Shown here piece after piece: positions 19,381 to 29,096 of a DNA stretch of 50,344 nucleotides. The DNA comes from Candidatus Omnitrophota bacterium (lineage in GTDB: Bacteria; Omnitrophota; Gorgyraeia; Duberdicusellales; Duberdicusellaceae): contig JAGGWS010000018.1 of NCBI GenBank assembly GCA_021163425.1, positions 1 to 50,344 on the forward strand, in the 5' to 3' direction. Made by a program: the position numbers and the translations under genes. Below the pieces are notes generated by a model, which was not told the DNA's origin, searched no databases, and saw only the letters and a list, made by a program, of their open reading frames with translations. Positions within the stretch are counted from its first letter, which is position 1, and the number at the start of each line of letters is the position of its first letter.

Positions 19381-19972
19381 ATTGTTAAAGTTCAGTTTCT
19401 TTTCTTTATTTCTTCATTTAGGACTTTTCTTTCTTATAACTCCTGTATTCTACTATTCTTCTGATTCTGAAATTGAACCGGTATTTCTGGGAAGATTTAA
19501 GGGGTTGGGAAGGATTTCTTTAGGGGAAAAGAGTCTTTATAATACTGATTTGTTTAGATGGCCTTTAGAGGATTTCCTTGTTAGTTCTCCTTCTAAGTTG
19601 TTTACTTATTTGAAAAAGATGAGTAAAGAATTTGTTATTTTAGAAAAAGAATTGCCCTTTTTAGAAGAAGAAGTCTTCTCTGGGGATAAGAATTTCTCTT
19701 TTTTTTATTACATAGAGACAAACAGGATAGAATTGGGAAGTTTTGAGAAGCTGGTTTCTTCTGAAGTAGACAGCTTTTTAAAGAAAGATTCTTCTCAAAA
19801 GATTAAATTAAGTCTGTTAATATCTCCTCAGGGAAGGGTGGTCTGGATAAAAGGTCTTGATTTTTTAAGCGATTTTCAGCTAGCTTCTCAGTTAGAATAT
19901 AAACTTAGAAATTTTTTATTTTCGGTAAAAGGAATTTATTATTGGAAAAATATAGAGATTGTGGTAAAATGA
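19367..19972 (+). CDS. TonB/TolA-like protein with N-terminal TM anchor
   Basis: N-terminal TM; C-terminal LSLLISPQGRVVWIKGLDFLSDFQLASQLEYKLRNFLFS; operon position after ExbD. Confidence 0.55.
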   Translation: MLGNRLLKFSFFSLFLHLGLFFLITPVFYYSSDSEIEPVFLGRFKGLGRISLGEKSLYNTDLFRWPLEDFLVSSPSKLFTYLKKMSKEFVILEKELPFLEEEVFSGDKNFSFFYYIETNRIELGSFEKLVSSEVDSFLKKDSSQKIKLSLLISPQGRVVWIKGLDFLSDFQLASQLEYKLRNFLFSVKGIYYWKNIEIVVK

Positions 19973-20205
19973 TAAAGGTTGAATTTTGCTGGTTTTTAGC
20001 TTTCTATGTAGGAGGGTATTTAGTTTTATTCTTCATTTGTTGGTTGAGAGAGAAAGTTTCTGGAGCAGAAGCCCGTTTCAGTATAGGTAAGAAATTTTTA
20101 AGGCAATGTAATATATGCACTCACACTTATTTTTTAAGTTATAATCTTTCGTTGAGTAGATGTCCTTTGTGCGGGAGTTTAAACAAAAAGACTGATAAGG
20201 GCTAA
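19969..20205 (+). CDS. Small membrane protein with C-terminal zinc ribbon (start moved to ATG 19969)
   Basis: ATGA overlap with upstream stop; one TM; CNICTHTYFLSYNLSLSRCPLC. Confidence 0.6.
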   Translation: MIKVEFCWFLAFYVGGYLVLFFICWLREKVSGAEARFSIGKKFLRQCNICTHTYFLSYNLSLSRCPLCGSLNKKTDKG

Positions 20206-20207
20206 AA

Positions 20208-20408
20208 ATGATTACTAAAATAGGTATAGTTGCTGGAGAAATCTGGCATTATCTGGATACTCATAAGAAAGTTAAACTATCTGAGCTTATCTCTGAATTA
20301 GGTTATAGTAGAGAAGTTATTCTGATGAGTGTAGGTTGGTTAGCCCGGGAGGGCCATATTATTTTAGAAGAAGAAGATTCTGATTTTAAGGTATTTTTAA
20401 GGAGGTAA
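20208..20408 (+). CDS. Winged helix-turn-helix protein (DUF2582-like)
   Basis: GIVAGEIWHYLDTHKKVKLSELISELGYSREVILMSVGWLAREGHI. Confidence 0.75.
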   Translation: MITKIGIVAGEIWHYLDTHKKVKLSELISELGYSREVILMSVGWLAREGHIILEEEDSDFKVFLRR

Positions 20409-20409
20409 G

Positions 20410-20715
20410 ATGAAAAAGAGTGTAGCTTTAGTGATTGTCTGGGGCTTGGTTATTATAATAGCCTTACTATCTATAGGAGCGATCTATCTGATGGGGAATC
20501 AGACTTTTGTAGCTGAGCATAAGATAAGAAGATTAAGAGCTTACTATACGGCAAAGGCAGCACTTATTCATGCCTTAGAAGAATTAAGAAAAGGCAGGAA
20601 TCCTGATAATACTTCTATACCTTTAAACAAGATGCAGGCAGATATCAAAGTAAATCCTATAAGTCCTTATTCCGGATGTAAGACTGTTTCTGCAACTGTA
20701 GATTATTCTCATTAA
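20410..20715 (+). CDS. PilX/GspK-like N-terminal membrane-anchored minor pilin-like protein
   Basis: MKKSVALVIVWGLVIIIALLSIGAIYLMG...RAYYTAKAALIHALEELRKG. Confidence 0.6.
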   Translation: MKKSVALVIVWGLVIIIALLSIGAIYLMGNQTFVAEHKIRRLRAYYTAKAALIHALEELRKGRNPDNTSIPLNKMQADIKVNPISPYSGCKTVSATVDYSH

Positions 20716-20780
20716 TTCCCCCTTTTTTTGTCTTATCTTAATCTTACCTTATTAATTTAGTTTTTTTATCCTCAGCCGCA

Positions 20781-20815
20781 ATATATAGTATATTATTAAA
20801 CTTACTACTATATAT
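20781..20815. promoter_or_regulatory. 10-bp perfect inverted repeat upstream of the HTH gene / pilus operon, possible operator
   Basis: ATATATAGTA (20781-20790) - 15 nt - TACTATATAT (20806-20815). Confidence 0.45.
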
Positions 20816-20848
20816 AACTTTTTTTGAAAAAATTATATCATTTTATAC

Positions 20849-20877
20849 TTGACAGATATAAAATTTAATACTTAAAT
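20849..20877 (+). promoter_or_regulatory. Putative promoter TTGACA - 17 nt - TTAAAT for the HTH/pilus operon
   Basis: -35 at 20849-20854; weak -10. Confidence 0.4.
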
Positions 20878-20908
20878 AAAAAAGTAGGTTAAAGTAAGAT
20901 GAGGTAAA

Positions 20909-21097
20909 ATGAAAAGAAAAAAATTCTCTTCCTTATTGAGTGTGGAGGAATTGGCTGAATATTTAGACCTTAAAAAGCAGACTATATATAATTGGTTGAA
21001 TGAGGGTAAGATTGTCGGATTTAAAATCGGTAAGGTCTGGCGATTTAAGAAGGAAGATATAGATAATTGGCTTAAAGAATGTAGAAAGAAAAAATGA
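20909..21097 (+). CDS. Excisionase/MerR-family helix-turn-helix DNA-binding protein
   Basis: LLSVEELAEYLDLKKQTIYNWLNEGKIVGFKIGKVWRFKKEDIDNWL. Confidence 0.88.
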   Translation: MKRKKFSSLLSVEELAEYLDLKKQTIYNWLNEGKIVGFKIGKVWRFKKEDIDNWLKECRKKK

Positions 21098-22614
21098 AGA
21101 AGAGATTAGGGATATACTTGAATTCAGAGGGAATAGCTTTTGCTGAGGCAGAAGGTAAGAATTTGTCTTCGTCAGTATTTCTTTCTTTTTCTTGTCTTTT
21201 AGAAGAAGGAAGAGGGTTTTCTGAGCTTAGTTCTACCTTAAAGATAGAAGCTCTTCTTCAAAAGGGGCTCAGAGAACTCAGGACCGACTTAAAAGAAGCT
21301 TATTTAGGATTTAGTGAAAAGGAGTCAATTTTTAGAGTATTAGAGCTTCCTTATATGAGTAAGAAGGAATTAAATCTGGCTTTGCCTTTAGAAGTGGAGA
21401 AGTATATCCCTTTTAGGATAGAAGAGATTTTCTGGGATTACCAGGAGAGAAGAGCTTTTCGGGAGAAGAAGATTAAGATTGCTTTTCTGGGAATGAAGAA
21501 GACTTTTTTAGAGGAGAGCCTTAAAGCGTTTTCTAATGTAGGAGTGAGGATAAAATCGGTTGAGAGTGGTCTTTTTTCTCTAATTGGTTTCCTCATACTC
21601 ATAGGAAAAATTCCTAAAAGATACAAAGATTTTGCAGTTTTTTCTTTTACTGGAGAAGAAGGGGAAATAGCTATATTCAGGGAAGGGTTTCCTTATTTTT
21701 CAAGATATATAAAGATTCCTTTAGCTTCAGAAGGTGAGCCGGATGTAAAAAAGATAGGGAAGGAATTGGAGATGACTTTAAAATACTACCAGGGAGAAGC
21801 AAAAGCTAGTAAATTAGAGAGACTTTTTATCCTGGGAGAAAGTTCTCTGGCAAAGAGCTGTCAGGAAGGAATTCAGGATTTAGGTGTTTCTTCAGAGAGT
21901 TTACCTTTAGAAGATGTTCTTACAGAGGGGAAAGTTGCTAATCTTTCTGAACTGAAAGCTTATTCTTTAGCTATTAGAGATTATCGGACAAAATCTTTAA
22001 AGTTTGATATTCTTAAAGAGAGGAGAGATGTTGTACCGGGAGAGGAGATAGCAGAGGTTTTAGTTTCTAAGGAAGTTCCTTTGAATTTTAAACCGCTGTT
22101 TTTCCTGTTAATAATTGGAGTTTTTATTGGGGGAAGGGTCTTTTTTGTTCAAATAAGTAAAGAAACTTCTAAAAGAGTTGAGATTAAAAAAATAGAAGAA
22201 GAATTAAAAGCTCTTCCTGATTTCCAAAAATTTGGTTCTCTTCCTTTAACTGAGCTTGAAGAAAGGGAATCCTATTTTAAGAAGGTTTTAGCTCAATTAA
22301 AAGAATATTCAGATATACCCAAGGATAATGCTGTCTTAATTGAGTTATTAAGAAGAAGTATAGCTGAAGGTATGTGGTTTAAAGAACTTAGCTTGAAAAG
22401 AGAAAGAAATCTTAAGGATTTATGCTTAGTTTTACAAGGTTATATATATTTGGGAGATGCCCAGAAAGAAAGAAATAGTCTAAATAAATTTATTACTAAA
22501 CTTAAAGAATCAGAATTTTTAAAAAGAAAGAAGATGAGATTAGCTCTGAATTCGGTTAGACAGAAGGAATTAGAAGGTTATAAAGTAACAGCATTTACTA
22601 TCGAGATTAGATAA
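21094..22614 (+). CDS. PilM-PilN-like fusion (GspL-like) assembly protein
   Basis: Actin-like PilM region LELPYMSKKELNLALPLEVEKYIPF; central TM PLFFLLIIGVFIGGRVFFVQ; PilN-like C-terminus. Confidence 0.75.
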   Translation: MKKRLGIYLNSEGIAFAEAEGKNLSSSVFLSFSCLLEEGRGFSELSSTLKIEALLQKGLRELRTDLKEAYLGFSEKESIFRVLELPYMSKKELNLALPLEVEKYIPFRIEEIFWDYQERRAFREKKIKIAFLGMKKTFLEESLKAFSNVGVRIKSVESGLFSLIGFLILIGKIPKRYKDFAVFSFTGEEGEIAIFREGFPYFSRYIKIPLASEGEPDVKKIGKELEMTLKYYQGEAKASKLERLFILGESSLAKSCQEGIQDLGVSSESLPLEDVLTEGKVANLSELKAYSLAIRDYRTKSLKFDILKERRDVVPGEEIAEVLVSKEVPLNFKPLFFLLIIGVFIGGRVFFVQISKETSKRVEIKKIEEELKALPDFQKFGSLPLTELEERESYFKKVLAQLKEYSDIPKDNAVLIELLRRSIAEGMWFKELSLKRERNLKDLCLVLQGYIYLGDAQKERNSLNKFITKLKESEFLKRKKMRLALNSVRQKELEGYKVTAFTIEIR

Positions 22615-22615
22615 A

Positions 22616-23122
22616 ATGGAAAAGATTTTTAAGAGATATAAGAATTTTTTTCTAACACTGGGCATTCTATTTGTGCTGGGATTATTTTTAGTTAGGCTGT
22701 ATAATTTTTATGAGACAAGGATAGCTAATTACGACCGGGATATAGAGGAGCTTCGTCAGAAAATAGAACTGCTTAAGAGCATATCTTTTTATCAGAATAA
22801 ATTTTCCCAGATTAAAGGTAATTTTTTATCTTCAGATTCTTATACTTTTATTGATTTAGTTAGTGACTATGTCCGGAAGGCGGGTTTAGAAGTAGTTTCC
22901 ATAGAGCCTGAATCTAAGGTTTTCTATGAAGAGAAAGAAATAATTTTTCCTTTAGTTTTAAAATTGAGTTTGAAAGGAGGTTTCGATAATCTTCTTAATT
23001 TTTTAGAAATTCTTGATGAGGAAAAATTAAAAATTACAGTTTTAAGATTAGAAATAAGCGAAAATATTTCCTCAATAGCCTTGGAGATATTGGGACTGGC
23101 TTTAGAAGAAGTAAAATTATGA
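22616..23122 (+). CDS. PilO/GspM-like protein
   Basis: N-terminal TM, coiled coil, ferredoxin-like LVSDYVRKAGLEVVSIEPES...LKLSLKGGFDNLLNFLEILDEE. Confidence 0.65.
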   Translation: MEKIFKRYKNFFLTLGILFVLGLFLVRLYNFYETRIANYDRDIEELRQKIELLKSISFYQNKFSQIKGNFLSSDSYTFIDLVSDYVRKAGLEVVSIEPESKVFYEEKEIIFPLVLKLSLKGGFDNLLNFLEILDEEKLKITVLRLEISENISSIALEILGLALEEVKL

Positions 23123-23472
23123 AAATTAGTTTTCTCACGATTCTTATCTTTTTACTGGCAGTAAATTTTTCTTTAGCCAGAGATCCCTTTAAAAAGATTT
23201 TACCCGAGAAGCCAGAATTTCGACTAGAAGAACCAACGGAATATTCTGAAGAGAAAATTGATTTCCAATCTTTAGAAAGTTTAAGAATTGAAGGAGTTTT
23301 TTGGGATATCCCTGTTCCTCGGGCTATAATAAATGGGAAAGTTTACAAGGAAGAAGACGTAATTGCCGAGGTAGGTGCTCAGATAACCAGAATTAAAAAG
23401 AATGAGGTAATTCTTATTTATAAAGATAGAGTTTTTATATTATCTCCAAAAAAGGAGGGAGAGATACAATAA
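23119..23472 (+). CDS. PilP/GspC-like protein
   Basis: Signal peptide; RIEGVFWDIPVPRAIINGKVYKEEDVIAEVGAQITRIKKNEVILIYKDRVFIL. Confidence 0.6.
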   Translation: MKISFLTILIFLLAVNFSLARDPFKKILPEKPEFRLEEPTEYSEEKIDFQSLESLRIEGVFWDIPVPRAIINGKVYKEEDVIAEVGAQITRIKKNEVILIYKDRVFILSPKKEGEIQ

Positions 23473-23531
23473 TTGTTTAACAGTAATAAGGAAAAGATTA
23501 GTTGTTGACAATTAACATAAGGAGGGAAAAA

Positions 23532-25049
23532 ATGAAAAGGAGATTGATATTAATTTTAGGGATATTTATTTTGTTTCTGTTTCCCCTTTTAAAGAAGGCT
23601 GAAAGTTCAGATAATATTTATGGAGATTATTTGATTTCAGTATCTAAGAAAAAAATTTCTATGGATTTAGAGGGAGCAAGTTTAGTAGATGTATTAAAAA
23701 TACTTTCTCAGGAGACAGGGTTAAACTTTGTCTCTTCAGAAGTAGTGAAAGATAGAAAACTTACTCTTTATTTAGAAAAAGTCCCCTTAAAAGAAGCAAT
23801 GGATGTTATTTTTAAAGCTAACAATTTAACTTGTGAGTTTTACCCTGAGAGTAATATATTCATTGTTAAGGAGATGGGTAAACCTACAATTGAACTGAAG
23901 ACCAAAGTTTACCAGTTAAAGTATATTCAGCTTAAGAGTTCCCGGATGTATAAGGAGATTGATTCAGCTATGGAAAGAGAGGAGGAGACAACAGGAGGAG
24001 GGTCAGAGGATACCTCTGAAACTTCTGAAGAAGAAGGAATCTTAGAGGCAGTAAAGAAAGTTCTTTCTGAATATGGAAGAGTTACTGGAGAAGCCCTTAC
24101 CAATTCTTTAATAGTAACTGATGTTCCTTCTCAGTTTCCTGTTATTGATAAGCTTATAGAATCTTTAGATGTTCCTCTCCCCCAGGTCTTAATAGAGGTG
24201 GAAATATTGGATGTTGCCAAGAATCTTGTAGATAGAGTGGGGATTAAGTTTGAAAATGGGTTATATGCCAGTTTCAGCGGAGGTTCAAGAACTACCTCTT
24301 TCCCTTTTCTTTCTAATTCTACTCCCAGCACCAGAAAAAGTGCTGGTTATGTAACTTCTAGTGAAGAGTATCTTTTTCCCAAGTCTGCTGTAAAATTAGG
24401 GATTTTGGACCTTACCAGTTTTAACGCCCTTTTGGAGTTCTATTCTAAGGACCAGCGGACAAAATATTTAGGCCGGCCCAAGATTCTTACTTTATCTGGG
24501 CAAACTGCTGAGATAAAACTTTCTACTGATGAGGCAGTAAGTGTTCAGAGGACAGAAGACCCTGATACCGGTGAAGTTACCTATGAGATAGAGAGGGCAG
24601 AAATCGGAACTGTCTTGAGAGTCACCCCCCAGGTGAATCCTCAAACCCGGGAAATTACTATGCTTATTGAGCCCAGCACAGCTACAGCTGAGGAGAGTGG
24701 TTATACTCTGGAAGGGTTCGTAGTAAAGGACGTTCATAGGCGCCAGACTAAATCTGTGGTGAGATTGAAAGAGTCTCAGACTTTAATGATTGGAGGTTTA
24801 TTGAGAAATGAGGAGACTACTATTAAACATAAAGTCCCTCTCTTAGGAGATATCCCTTTATTAGGTGCTCTCTTCAGACATAAGAATAAGGATTCTACCG
24901 AAAGAGAGCTTTTAGTCTTTCTTACTCCCCATATTGTTTCTGATAGTAAGTCTTTTATGCCTACTAAGAGTCTATTTAGAGAAGGCAGAGAACAAACTAA
25001 TAGCTTGAGACTTTCAGCGATAGAGGAAGCTTTAGCTAAGTTTGAGTAA
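23532..25049 (+). CDS. Type II/IV secretin (GspD/PilQ family); start moved to ATG 23532
   Basis: SD AAGGAGGG; STN-like N-terminus; VLIEVEILDV, VVRLKESQTLMIGGLLRNEETTIKHKVPLLGDIPLLGALFRHK. Confidence 0.92.
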   Translation: MKRRLILILGIFILFLFPLLKKAESSDNIYGDYLISVSKKKISMDLEGASLVDVLKILSQETGLNFVSSEVVKDRKLTLYLEKVPLKEAMDVIFKANNLTCEFYPESNIFIVKEMGKPTIELKTKVYQLKYIQLKSSRMYKEIDSAMEREEETTGGGSEDTSETSEEEGILEAVKKVLSEYGRVTGEALTNSLIVTDVPSQFPVIDKLIESLDVPLPQVLIEVEILDVAKNLVDRVGIKFENGLYASFSGGSRTTSFPFLSNSTPSTRKSAGYVTSSEEYLFPKSAVKLGILDLTSFNALLEFYSKDQRTKYLGRPKILTLSGQTAEIKLSTDEAVSVQRTEDPDTGEVTYEIERAEIGTVLRVTPQVNPQTREITMLIEPSTATAEESGYTLEGFVVKDVHRRQTKSVVRLKESQTLMIGGLLRNEETTIKHKVPLLGDIPLLGALFRHKNKDSTERELLVFLTPHIVSDSKSFMPTKSLFREGREQTNSLRLSAIEEALAKFE

Positions 25050-25121
25050 TTTCCCTCTAGAAAAATTTCTATATTTATGTTATATCTTTTAGGGAGAGTC
25101 AATTAACTTGAGAAAGAACTT

Positions 25122-26819
25122 ATGCGTTATAAGAAAATAGGAGAGATTTTAATCTCCGAAGGCGTAATCTCACCTTCTCAATTAGAAGAAACTGTAAATA
25201 TTCAAAAAAGAGAAGGAGGAAAGTTAGGCGAGATTCTCATAAGATTGAATTATCTTTCTGAAGAACAATTGGTAATAGCTCTGGGTAAACAATTGGGTAT
25301 ACCCTATGTAACTTCTTCAGAGATATTAAAGCCTCAGACAGAGCAAAATTTAGAGGAACTTATCCCTTATGACTTCGCTATTAAAAATATCTGTGTGCCT
25401 CTTTCCCGGACAGTTTCTTCTTTAACTGTAGCTATGTTTGACCCTACTGACTTAATTCTCTTAGATAATTTAAGGAAGATGGCCGGTTGTGATATAAACC
25501 CTGTAATAGCTCCCCGGACAGTTATTCTTAAAACAATTGAGGATTTTTATGGAAAGTCAAAAATACTTCAAGACGCTATAAAAGAAACTTATAAGACTGA
25601 AACTTCAGCAGAAGTTGAGGTGAAGGGGGTGGGAGAAGAGTTAAGTTTAGATAAATTAGTGGCTAAGGCTGAAGAAGCTCCGGTAATTAAGTTAGTTGAT
25701 TTAATAATAAGACAGGCGATAGAAGAGAATGCTTCTGACATTCATATTGAACCTCAAAGAGATAAGTTAGTTTTAAGATACAGGATTGACGGAGTATTAT
25801 ATGAGGTTCCTTCTCCCTCTCCGTCTTTACATTTAGCTTTAGTCTCCCGAATAAAAATTCTTTCCCGAATGGATATTGCTGAAAAGCGCCTTCCTCAGGA
25901 TGGAGGTTTTATGGTAAAAATTGGAGAGAGGTTAATTGACCTCAGGGTTTCTACTGTGCCTACAATCTACGGAGAAAAAGTAGTCTTAAGAATATTGGAT
26001 AAGAGCAGAATTCCTTTAGATTTAGCTCAATTAGGATTCCTGCCCCAGGAATTAGAAATGATAAAAAAAGGATTGGCTTCTCCTTATGGCTTAGTTCTTC
26101 TTACCGGGCCTACTGGTTCAGGGAAAAGCACAACTTTATATGCAGCTTTAAATCATCTCAAAACTCCTAAGAAAAATATTATGACTATAGAAGACCCTGT
26201 AGAATACCGTTTAGAGGGCATAAATCAGGTTCAGGTAAAGCCAGACATTGGCTTAACCTTTGCTCAAGCTTTAAGGAGTTTTCTCCGACAGGACCCTGAC
26301 ATAATCCTGGTAGGAGAAGTAAGGGATTTAGAAACTGCTGAAATCTGTATGCGAGCTTCTTTAACCGGACACTTAGTTTTATCTACTCTCCATACCAACG
26401 ATGCAGCCTCAGCTATAGTAAGATTGGTAGATATTGGTATTCCTAATTATTTAGTAGCATCTTCGTTGAGATTAATTATTGCCCAGAGGCTGGTGAGGAA
26501 ACTCTGTTCTTCTTGTAAGGAAGCTTGCGAGCCAAAAGTTAGAGAATTGTCGGGGATAAAGATAAATTCTGAGGTTGTTTTTCAAGCTAAAGGCTGTAAG
26601 AGCTGTAACTTTATTGGATATAAAGGGAGGTCTTTAATAGCTGAAATAATTCTGGTAGATGAGCAGATAAAGGAGTTAATCTATAACAAAGCTTCCTTTT
26701 CTGAGATATTTGCAGTGGCTAAAACTAAAGGGACTCTTTCTTTATTAGAGAGCGGGGTTAAAAAAGTAGAGGAAGGCATAACTTCTATGGAAGAAGTTTT
26801 ATCAGCTGCTTTTAAATAG
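25122..26819 (+). CDS. GspE/PilB-family ATPase
   Basis: LLTGPTGSGKSTTLYAALN, IMTIEDPVEYRLEGINQVQV, LRQDPDIILVGEVRDLETAEI, zinc motif CSSC...CKSC. Confidence 0.95.
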   Translation: MRYKKIGEILISEGVISPSQLEETVNIQKREGGKLGEILIRLNYLSEEQLVIALGKQLGIPYVTSSEILKPQTEQNLEELIPYDFAIKNICVPLSRTVSSLTVAMFDPTDLILLDNLRKMAGCDINPVIAPRTVILKTIEDFYGKSKILQDAIKETYKTETSAEVEVKGVGEELSLDKLVAKAEEAPVIKLVDLIIRQAIEENASDIHIEPQRDKLVLRYRIDGVLYEVPSPSPSLHLALVSRIKILSRMDIAEKRLPQDGGFMVKIGERLIDLRVSTVPTIYGEKVVLRILDKSRIPLDLAQLGFLPQELEMIKKGLASPYGLVLLTGPTGSGKSTTLYAALNHLKTPKKNIMTIEDPVEYRLEGINQVQVKPDIGLTFAQALRSFLRQDPDIILVGEVRDLETAEICMRASLTGHLVLSTLHTNDAASAIVRLVDIGIPNYLVASSLRLIIAQRLVRKLCSSCKEACEPKVRELSGIKINSEVVFQAKGCKSCNFIGYKGRSLIAEIILVDEQIKELIYNKASFSEIFAVAKTKGTLSLLESGVKKVEEGITSMEEVLSAAFK

Positions 26820-26837
26820 TTAAGACTAAAATAGATT

Positions 26838-28061
26838 ATGGAAAATTTCTTTTACCTGGCTAAAGACAAAAATTCTAAAACCAGCCGGGGTCAAATTGAA
26901 GCTTCTTCCCGGGAGGAGGCAATAAGACTCCTTCAGGCTCAAGGCTTGTATATAATAGCTCTAAAGAAGATAGAAAAAGCTCAGGAAAGAGAAAAATATC
27001 TTTCTGCTCAACGCTTCTCCCATTCTCGAGTTAAACTGGAGGATTTAGTTTTATTTACCCGGCAATTAGCCACGCTTTTGGCTTCCGGTGTGCCTCTTTT
27101 GAGAAGTTTGGAGACAGTTTCTTCTCAGTGTGCGAGCAGAAAATTATCTAAAGTTCTTTTAAATATGGTTGAAGATATAAGGAAAGGGCTTTCTTTAACT
27201 GAATCGATAGGTAAATACCCGGCTATTTTTTCTTCTCTGTGGATAGGACTTGTGGAGACTGGCGAAGCTTCAGGAAATCTTTCTCAGGTTTTAGATAAGT
27301 TAGCTCAGTATTTAGAATTAAGACAGGAATTCTTGAGGAAGCTAATCTCAGCTATTATTTACCCTCTAATACTTTTAGGAGCCAGTGGCGGGGCCTTGCT
27401 TTTCTTTTCTTTAGTAATTCTGCCTAAATTTAAAGAGATATTTTCTCAGTTTGAGGTTAAACTCCCCTTTTTGACTCAGCTGATATTTGATATAGTAACC
27501 TTTGTCCGGACTAATTTTTTCTGGATTTTAGGGATGCTCGCAATTTTGGGGATTTGCCTGCGCCTTTTTGTTAAATCCTCAGGAGGCAGAGAATTTTTAG
27601 ATAGATTAAAACTTAAACTCCCTCTTCTAAAAGACTTTTTTTATACCTATTTCCTGGAGAGATTCACCTCAACCGCTTATATTCTTTTTGAGAGCGGAGT
27701 CCCGGTGGTTTATGCCCTGGATGTAATTCAGAGAAGTATCGGTAATATAGTTTTTGAAGAGACACTGGAAAGGATAAAAAAAGAGGTAAAAGGGGGTAGT
27801 TCTTTATCTTCAGAATTAGCTAAGGCTGGATTTTTCCCTCCGATGGTGGTGGAGATGACTACAGTAGGAGAGGAAGTGGGTAATTTTCCTGAGATGTTCT
27901 CTCGATTAGCCAGTCATTACCAGACCGCCCTTACTACTAAAGTTGAGCGTTTCACCAGTTTTTTTGAACCAGCGATGATTTTGTTTATGGGGGCAGCTAT
28001 CGGGATAATAGTGGTTTCTTTATTTTTGCCTTTGTTTCAGTTAGCTTCAGCAGTGAAATAA
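26838..28061 (+). CDS. GspF/PilC-family inner membrane protein
   Basis: LEDLVLFTRQLATLLASGVPLLRSLETV, GEASGNLSQVLDKLAQYLE, FFEPAMILFMGAAIGIIVVSLFLPLFQL. Confidence 0.94.
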   Translation: MENFFYLAKDKNSKTSRGQIEASSREEAIRLLQAQGLYIIALKKIEKAQEREKYLSAQRFSHSRVKLEDLVLFTRQLATLLASGVPLLRSLETVSSQCASRKLSKVLLNMVEDIRKGLSLTESIGKYPAIFSSLWIGLVETGEASGNLSQVLDKLAQYLELRQEFLRKLISAIIYPLILLGASGGALLFFSLVILPKFKEIFSQFEVKLPFLTQLIFDIVTFVRTNFFWILGMLAILGICLRLFVKSSGGREFLDRLKLKLPLLKDFFYTYFLERFTSTAYILFESGVPVVYALDVIQRSIGNIVFEETLERIKKEVKGGSSLSSELAKAGFFPPMVVEMTTVGEEVGNFPEMFSRLASHYQTALTTKVERFTSFFEPAMILFMGAAIGIIVVSLFLPLFQLASAVK

Positions 28062-28062
28062 C

Positions 28063-28091
28063 TTGACTCTGGAAGGTTTTTATTATATACT
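28063..28091 (+). promoter_or_regulatory. Putative sigma70 promoter TTGACT - 17 nt - TATACT, internal promoter for pilins
   Basis: -35 at 28063-28068, -10 at 28086-28091, directly after the gspF stop. Confidence 0.65.
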
Positions 28092-28172
28092 TTAGTAAGA
28101 TTTGAAGAGTCTACAGGAGATAATCCCCGGGGGTGGTGATAGATTGGTTTTAAGCAGGAAAGGAGGTTGAAG

Positions 28173-28580
28173 ATGAGGAAAGGCTTTACGCTTCTAGAAC
28201 TTATAACCGTGGTGGTTATTATTGGTATCTTAGCTATGATTGCTGTTCCTCAGTTTTTTAAGGTAGCTGAGAGAGGAAGGGCAGCCGAAGCAATTAATCT
28301 TTTAGGTAGTCTTCGTTCAGCTCAGTTAAGATATTATGCCGAGCATGCTAGAACTACCAATAGTATTAACGATTTAGATATTGAGTGTGGGACTCCCCGT
28401 TTTTTTTCAATGACGCTTCTTGGTTCGGCAACTCCTGGTGTGAATACCAATGTTGCTTATGCTAGAAGAAATAATGTAAGTAATCCTGGTTACGGGAATT
28501 ATCGGTTGTATATTCAATTTGATGGAGATATTACCTGCTTAGGTGGTAGCAGGAATATATGCAGAGTGTTAGGCTACTAG
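28173..28580 (+). CDS. Type IV pilin / GspG-like major pseudopilin (start at ATG 28173)
   Basis: SD AAAGGAGG; MRKGFTLLELITVVVIIGILAMIAVPQF. Confidence 0.92.
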   Translation: MRKGFTLLELITVVVIIGILAMIAVPQFFKVAERGRAAEAINLLGSLRSAQLRYYAEHARTTNSINDLDIECGTPRFFSMTLLGSATPGVNTNVAYARRNNVSNPGYGNYRLYIQFDGDITCLGGSRNICRVLGY

Positions 28581-28632
28581 TTGTATAGTAATAAGGGTAT
28601 CTCTTTTAAAAGGAGGGTTAGTTTCTTAAAGA

Positions 28633-29037
28633 ATGAGGGGAGGGTTTACTTTAGCTGAGGTTATTATTGTAGTAGTAATCATAGGAATTTTGGCTACCTT
28701 AGCTGTGCCCAACTATATTAAGGCTGTGGAAAGAACCCGGAATAAGGAAGCAATTTCTATGCTTAAACTTATCCAGCAGGCTGAGAAGATGTATCGCCTG
28801 GAAAATAATGGCTATGTAGCCTGTAATAGTAATGCTAACTGTAATAATAAACTGAAGTTAAATCTTCCTTCTGGAGGGAATTGGGATTATAAGGTAACAA
28901 ATGTTGATAATAATTCGAAGCCTCCTAAGTTTACAGCCAAAGCCCTAAGGAACGGTTTAGATAAGAGGACCTGGTCTATTGACCAGGATGATAAGGAGCC
29001 AATATGTTCTCCTAAACAGTCTAAGTATTGTGAGTGA
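28633..29037 (+). CDS. Type IV pilin / GspG-like pseudopilin
   Basis: MRGGFTLAEVIIVVVIIGILATLAVPNY. Confidence 0.92.
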   Translation: MRGGFTLAEVIIVVVIIGILATLAVPNYIKAVERTRNKEAISMLKLIQQAEKMYRLENNGYVACNSNANCNNKLKLNLPSGGNWDYKVTNVDNNSKPPKFTAKALRNGLDKRTWSIDQDDKEPICSPKQSKYCE

Positions 29038-29096
29038 TTCTTTCTCTTTTTATATAGAGCTTTTTTCAGATTTTTTAACTGTGGCTAATCGTTGAG

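Noticed and set aside
20909-21097. Prophage or integrative element, from the excisionase-like HTH
   Set aside because: No integrase, att-like repeats or phage genes; overlaps pilM-like gene, so a regulator is more likely.
24776-25102. 108-aa antisense ORF overlapping the secretin 3' end
   Set aside because: Reads as the reverse complement of conserved secretin coding sequence.
28098-28172. c-di-GMP (GEMM) riboswitch in the pilin leader
   Set aside because: Lacks the conserved GEMM core sequence; only a GC-rich palindrome is visible.
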